This document shows, one piece after another, positions 58,566 to 64,000 of a stretch of DNA of 64,000 nt (its first letter is position 1; each line of letters begins with the position of its first letter). The position numbers and the translations under genes are program-made. The notes beneath the pieces are model-generated. The model saw only the letters and a list, made by a program, of their open reading frames with translations, searched no databases and was not told the origin of the DNA. Origin of the DNA: Sacculina carcini (lineage: Eukaryota; Arthropoda; Thecostraca; Sacculinidae); assembly GCA_916048095.2 (NCBI GenBank), contig OU696576.1:7559988-7623987 (forward strand), read 5' to 3'.

Positions 58566-61344
58566 AGCAAAAAAATTCATCTCCCAAAGGTTAAAGGTTA
58601 AAGGCCTAAGTGACAGCTGCTAGACGGGAATAAGTCGAAGCTTATGAACACACAGGTGTGTCCCGTGCAGCTCGCTGACATCGCAGAACCAACCCTCTCC
58701 ACGCTATGGCGCCACAAGGACGTATGACGTACTAGAGAAGGCCACCTCCCCAGAATGCATGGCACAACACATGACTGATATCTGGTATCATTTACTGCTG
58801 GGTGGACAGGGGCTGTGGGATTACAGAACTCGTCCAAGAAATTCTGCTCGCCAAAACACGCAAAACCTTGGCACTTTCCATTAAGACAGCTATATTTGCA
58901 CGGCATACATTCAGTAATGGCATGTGTCGTCACTCACGTGCAGGTGCAAAGAGTGGCCCTCTTGCCGTACTCGACCCAGCGAGGCGAGGCAAAGTTGGTC
59001 GACTCGGCACAGTTGAAGCCGTGATTGAAACCCGAGTGATAACCGTACGGGAATGTGATCATAATCTCGCCCTCCATCTGTGTGATCTGAGAAACGCGCC
59101 ACAAACAAACAAACACACACAAACATACACACACAAGCATACATACAGCTCAGTGGAACAAAAACACCATGGCATGTCCGCTAAAAGCAACGATAAATGT
59201 TCGGTGTCAAAGAATGACTACACAAAAAAGTGATGTTCAGTCTTGACGAAAAAATATTTGTTCTGGAAAATCACAAAAATTGACCTTTCTCCTGGTGAGT
59301 TATCGCTATGAACAGACATAAATATATCAAGCAGTACAATTTACAGTTATCGAAAAAAAAAATGTAATCATATCACAACACTTATAAGACCAAAATAGCA
59401 TAGAATCAGATATGCTGATTACAGTATTTCTGCCAAGTTGGACAGCACCCACCTTGTTGAACGGAATCGAGTACTTTTTGAGAATCTGCGGGCTGAGCAG
59501 ATACATTTTGTGACGCAGAAAAGCGGCGCACTGTTTGGCTTCGGTGGGGAAAAAATTGGTGGCCAGTCGCTCCAGGCGTTTTCCGTGCTCAGGAGGAACT
59601 GCATACCTGCAGACAGACACACACACACACACACACACACACGGAGATGACTCGAATAACTTGTAAATATTGCATTCGATGATTCGCCGGTGTCAGATGA
59701 AATCTTGCAAGGATAGGTGGAAAATGGATGAGGGATTATGGTTGGAAAGAAGTGCAAAGCAAGTCTATGAACAAGAAAAACTGGGCTGATAGTGAGAAGG
59801 TAGACTGGAAAAAACAACGATTAGAAATCAGTAAAAATCGATTATTGTTCCACGACCAGAATAACAATTTAGAAACTGAACGATTCACCCAGTTAACCCA
59901 CGTAAAAACAGACCTCAATAGCTCGCACCTCTAAACTCATCGTCTCACAATCTAGAAGCAAAAAGTAGCACATTGATGAGAAGCAACTGGGCATCATAAT
60001 TAATCGGTAATTATTCGTCCATGTGAGCTCAAGTCGACCACGAGACAAATACACGTAACAAGTGGACATTTCGGTGTGAGCGAAAAAAGAATACAACGCC
60101 ACTCGGTCATATATCGAACGTGAGAAGTTCACAAGCCAGTAGCAGCAAAAGATAAGACGTATAATAGAAATAAAATAGCGTAAAATAGATGAAAACGTCA
60201 ACTGACCAGGACTTGGGCGCTCCGTAATGCAAATAGTTGATGCTGTAGAGGTCCATGTCCTCTGTGTGCCATGCAAACGTCGTTTTCCACATGCCGAAGT
60301 ACAAGTAGGCTGTGTTGACTCCGGCAATGCTGATGCCATAGTCCTCCTCCACATAGTCCAACACTGTTCCCAAATGATTGATATTCCACACCTGGCCGAA
60401 ACAGCATACATCACACAGGCTGGGTGTTATTGAGAATGTATGCATGTATGTGTATTTATATATATATATATATGTGCATATATGTATATTACTTCATACT
60501 TGAGCATTTTTCACACATCACATCGTTCATGTATATGTTTACTAGTTGACAATGTATATATAATATTATTCCTTTTCGATATTTATTGCTACATTCGCTG
60601 AAAAAAACTACCATGTGGAGCAGTATGTTTAGTGAAATAAAAATACAAATAAAAGTAAGATATTGACTACTGTTTCACCTCGCCAGGGAATCGAACCCTA
60701 GATATCTCTCACGTGCACAAAGCGTGCGTTTTAGCCACTCGGCTACGAGACGGCTGCTGGGAGATGAAGCGGCCATCACGACCAAAACTGACCTCACAGT
60801 CGGGGTCTGTGAGCGAGCCGCACACGTCGGCGCCGTAGATGGGCGAGATATAGGTGATGTTTCTCCAGTAGCGCCGCTCCAGCTCCTCGAAGCTGTCGTG
60901 CGGCGGCGTCTGATACTTGGCACTGTTGGCCAGCGTGTGAAAATCGCGCACGCTCAGCGAATTCTTCTGCACGTTGATCTGTGTGTACGAGCCCAGTCGC
61001 CCCGTCACAACCTACACTCACAACACACACACACACACACACACACACGTGTATGTAACACACACACAAAACCATCCACAAACAAAACAAATATGTTGAA
61101 TTATTATTATTATTGTTATTAATTACAGACAAAGCCAGTAGCATGGGACGAGTGCAAGCACTATTATCACCTTGCGGTGGCCCCATGCACCAGAAGCACC
61201 CAAAAGAAATATATAGTTACTAAATAGATTCAAAAGATATAGATAGTTATATATTTATGAAAGAGCAAGATTGAAGCTGAATAAAGCACTGAATAAGAGT
61301 TGAGGTTGGAAAATATCAGATCATATAATCACCACTAATAAACA

Positions 61345-61389
<45 letters not shown>

Positions 61390-61891
61390 TTAAACAAAAA
61401 TGAAGTGCATAGTGTGATGAATGCGACAATGCATACATTCCCACCTGACATATGGGAGTCTTGATCATTATATCTCCGATGTCGTCCACTTTGAATGCAT
61501 TCTTGCGTGGAACCCATTCTTTCGGCGGAATGATCTGTAAACAAACATAATAATTGGTAGGCCAAAATTCTGGTGTCGAGTAAATAATTGAAATTCTAAG
61601 CATGTATCGGGTAAATAATTGAAAGCAAAATATTATCCAGGCTGAAAAATGTTGATTAATTGAGACCACGTAAAAGCCTAGAAGACTAAAAAACTCAAAA
61701 ATAGACGAGAAATATTAGCACTGCTACACATGATGCACACTATAGAACAATTACTAATCAGCTGCGCTCACCTTCGCTAAACCAGCTTTGTGAGCACCCT
61801 GTGACTCGATGAATTCGATATACTTGGCGAAATCCTTAAATTCGTCCCACGTGGGACGAAAAACCATGATTTCATGGTTTCTCGAAGACAT
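54078..61891 (-). CDS. KDM4: KDM4/JMJD2 histone H3K9/K36 demethylase with long disordered C-terminus
   Basis: Nine coding exons on the minus strand: 61891-61772, 61534-61445, 61011-60793, 60391-60207, 59606-59453, 59086-58938, 58160-57996, 57602-57379 and 57256-54078. All phases agree; 4485 nt give 1494 residues. JmjN covers about residues 8-50 ([30 protein letters not shown]) and JmjC about 140-305. Fe(II) ligands are H185 and E187 in AWHTEDMD and H273 in GYHSGFNHG. Zinc ligands are in [10 protein letters not shown] and LCTCT, and cofactor residues in IYGAD, SINYL and PKSW, so it should be active. The final exon codes 1059 residues of Ser/Pro/His-rich, probably disordered sequence; no PHD or Tudor domain is present, as in fly KDM4A/B. 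An AG acceptor at about 61908 suggests an upstream 5' UTR exon. Confidence 0.95.
58470..58562. repeat. (CA)n followed by a (TA)n array of about 30 units
   Basis: CA dinucleotides at about 58478-58501 pass into an uninterrupted TATA run to 58562, inside a KDM4 intron. A SINE copy begins 25 bp further on. Confidence 0.95.
58587..58852 (-). mobile_element. SINE copy C
   Basis: Minus-strand order: GAGCAGAATTTCTTGG, CCCAGCAGTAAATGATACC, GGAGGTGGCCTTCTC, CACACCTGTGTGTTCATAAG, then a CCTTTAACCTTTAACC tail, the usual 3' end style of a SINE. About 265 bp; lies in a KDM4 intron. Confidence 0.78.
60675..60753 (-). other. tRNA-like sequence (tRNA pseudogene or SINE head)
   Basis: The minus strand has TAGCCGAGTGGCTAAA (A-box-like), a possible anticodon arm CACGC/ACGTG and GGGTTCGATTCCC (perfect B box), with GTCTCG...CGAGGT able to pair. 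Spacing between acceptor and D arm is one base short and the T stem is over-long, so it is unlikely to be a functional tRNA. It lies in a KDM4 intron. Confidence 0.45.
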
Positions 61892-63645
61892 GGTCGGTGT
61901 AGTCTCTGCAAGCAGAAAACAAATCAAATAATCGAGTATTAAAAACGCACAAATGAGTTTCAAGTAGAATGAGCGTTCCGAAAAATACAAAATCACGTAG
62001 AATCATCGTTCCAGAAGGAATAAACAGCACTAATAACGCTTATCCCCGTTTCATAACAAAAAGCGTACAAATTTTACCCCAACAAATAGAAATGTACTAA
62101 CAGACTTGAAGAGAACAAGAACAATTAAAAAGAAAATGAATGATTTTCAAATATATCTACCAGGTTCGATAAAACTACAATAGGATCAAAACTAAAAACT
62201 TGCAACTAAATGAATTCAAAACAATGCTAGGCTAACTTGAGTCGCAAATATAGTTCATTTAAATAATATTGTATAGCATACATTCGTATATTAATGACCG
62301 GAAAATCACCAGTCGAACCCGGTATTGAAAGCATTAAGCATGTAAATATAATACACACACGCAAAATACGCATGTAAACAACACGTATCCCATCGTAAAT
62401 GTGGAGCACACAAAATAAATACGAAAGAAAAACCTCACAAAGATCAGTACAGCGTACACAATTAAACACCGAACCTGAAACATCAAAGAAATAACGACAT
62501 TTAATCCAATCAGCGCGAAAACACCAATAAACACCGCTCAATGGATAACTAACAGAGAACAACGCTGACTGGCAACCGAGCTGCTGTTTAGTAAACAACG
62601 TGGATTTTCGCTGATTGCGTTACGAATATTTTTGCAAAGAATGTATGCCTTATAAAATTTCCATGTTCTATGTTTCCTGTTTGTATGACACTTTGAAGAT
62701 TTCAAGTGACATTATTAGGCGTTTTTGTAATAAGAATCAATCACAAATAATTTCAATAATTTCAGATATTTCAGAGTGAAACTTCAATCAATCCCAACTC
62801 ATTCCATTGAGAATTCCAATCCATAAATGTAAAATTTCCAAAAAAATTGATAATTTCCCTTACACGTGTCTCGCGGATAGCCGTGCGACACCCGTTGACC
62901 TTTTCCTGTTCACTTGTGTACCCCATTGATTATTTTGCTGACGATGTTCTTTACAATTATTTGCTATCGTCAATAGCCGGTATTACGTTCACTGTCTGTT
63001 TTTATGTAAATGTTTTCTTTTTGGGGTATTGTGATGCGCATTTGAGACCGGATTGTGTGCGGACCAAAGTCGAAATCTCATGATCATCGATGTGGCTCAT
63101 TATAGCATGTATATTTGGGTAATATTAGTGCAGCGTTGCCAGGGAGTTTCCTGAATGCTTTCGGACTGGACGTTAGAGGTAAGGTTGCGTAATTTAGTTG
63201 TACAATGCATTTGTAAACCGATTTCCAACCACATCCTCTACATTGAAAATGCATGACATAGTTGTACACTAACTTGATGTGTGTTTTCCATAACGGGGTC
63301 CACGAACACCTTGGATCCGCTGTGTATTTATGTCTTATGGAAATAAGACTGCGTCGGCAAGGCCTACGTTTCTCTTTGGAGTATAACAAAAGAAGCGAGA
63401 TATTATGAAAAACCACGATGTTTTCTTATTCATACAATTAAATATATCAGCGCATTGTTGGAAGCTTAAGTCGCAGTCGCAGGTCAGGTTGAACAGACAG
63501 AGATGCCAGATATCAATGCTTATCGCTCGTCTGGCAACTCTACTCAGAAACCAGAGGCGCCATCAGTTTAAAAACTTATCCACCGAAGTTAGAATTGCGA
63601 AGTTAGAATCTGTAGATCGACGGCGAGTTATCGTACTCAGAACCA
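61892..63645. other. Spacer upstream of KDM4
   Basis: AT-rich, presumably with the KDM4 promoter and a non-coding first exon. Frames such as 62847-63083 (+) resemble no family. No repeats of the families described above recognised. Confidence 0.45.
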
Positions 63646-64000
63646 GTGACGCCACCGCCATGGTTAATGACGCGCCCTCTAGTCAAATACCTGTTTGAAC
63701 ACAAAACAACAAATGATGCACACATAAGAGAGGAGTTTCTCAAAGTGAGAGCAGAAAACCCTGATGCGACTTTCGTGTACACCGACGGCGCACGAGCGGA
63801 CGGCCGCACGGCATGTGATGTTTACATTTACGGCAAAGCGGCGAAAGAGCCGCAAACAGGACCGGTACAAATCAGCCGCTACCGCCTGCCAGACTGTCTG
63901 TCTTTGACGCCGAACTCTACGCCATTCACAAGGCAACCAAATTGTGCAAGGAAGCCAGCTTCACGAAATCTTTCATAGTTTCCGACTCGAAATACGCGAT
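63646..64000 (+). mobile_element. RNase H domain of a non-LTR retrotransposon, frameshifted, cut by window edge
   Basis: The first frame reads PPPWLMTRP...REEFLKVRAENPDATFVYTDGARADG, and after a shift near 63895 another reads LSVFDAELYAIHKATKLCKE and SDSKYA. YTDGA, DAELYAI and SDSKYA supply the D-E-D catalytic residues of RNase H in jockey/I-type elements. The frameshift indicates a dead copy or a sequence error. The element continues past the right edge. Confidence 0.75.

Noticed and set aside
59728-59934. Lys/Asn-rich 68-codon + strand ORF inside a KDM4 intron
   Set aside because: AT-rich, no homology recognised, no splice or promoter signals.
62847-63083. Hydrophobic 78-codon + strand ORF
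   Set aside because: No family resemblance or neighbouring exons; length compatible with chance.
1-64000. CRISPR arrays, operons, ribosome-binding sites
   Set aside because: The tandem repeats are eukaryotic micro- and minisatellites without spacer structure, and all genes are spliced or monocistronic eukaryotic types.

Overview
The window is nuclear DNA of an invertebrate animal, most likely a protostome. Every recognisable gene is a conserved metazoan or eukaryotic family split by spliceosomal introns. Exons are GC-rich, while introns and spacers are AT-rich and packed with (CA)n/(TG)n microsatellites, hAT-type miniature transposons, a tRNA-headed SINE and non-LTR retrotransposon scraps. 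Troponin T has a glutamate-rich C-terminal tail and KDM4 lacks PHD/Tudor domains, both of which fit a protostome. I cannot name the species or phylum.

Ten protein genes could be assembled exon by exon, with compatible splice phases throughout. On the + strand: the 3' part of a FAT4/Drosophila-Fat giant cadherin (1-6087, 5' end outside the window) and a USP35/USP38-type ubiquitin protease (12412-21548). On the - strand: ALG11 (7886-11735), 5-hydroxyisourate hydrolase (22070-23150), mitochondrial HEMK1 release-factor methyltransferase (24734-28227), UTP18 (28711-30402, intronless), ATPAF2/ATP12 (31895-32899, intronless), troponin T (34278-42540), a SNX1/SNX2 retromer sorting nexin (46057-52659) and a KDM4 histone demethylase (54078-61891). 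FAT and ALG11 converge, ALG11 and USP38 diverge from a 676-bp spacer, and USP38 and HIU hydrolase converge. From 22 kb to 62 kb all genes lie on the - strand. The right edge holds a broken RNase H domain of a retrotransposon. The genes are unrelated housekeeping, muscle, chromatin and polarity functions, not a pathway cluster.

The most unusual structural signal is the organisation of introns. About 32 of 54 reconstructed introns carry a TG-rich tract (coding-strand sense) just upstream of the 3' splice site. In about nine of them a complementary CA tract lies shortly after the 5' splice site, so the intron ends could pair. Other points: two identical-length mutually exclusive exons, a candidate 15-nt microexon and an alternative poly-Glu tail in troponin T; a GC-AG intron in USP38; hAT MITEs with readable 8-bp target duplications; and two transposons that stop a few bases from 5' splice sites. 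I see no CRISPR array, operon or prokaryotic feature and no confident functional tRNA or rRNA gene.
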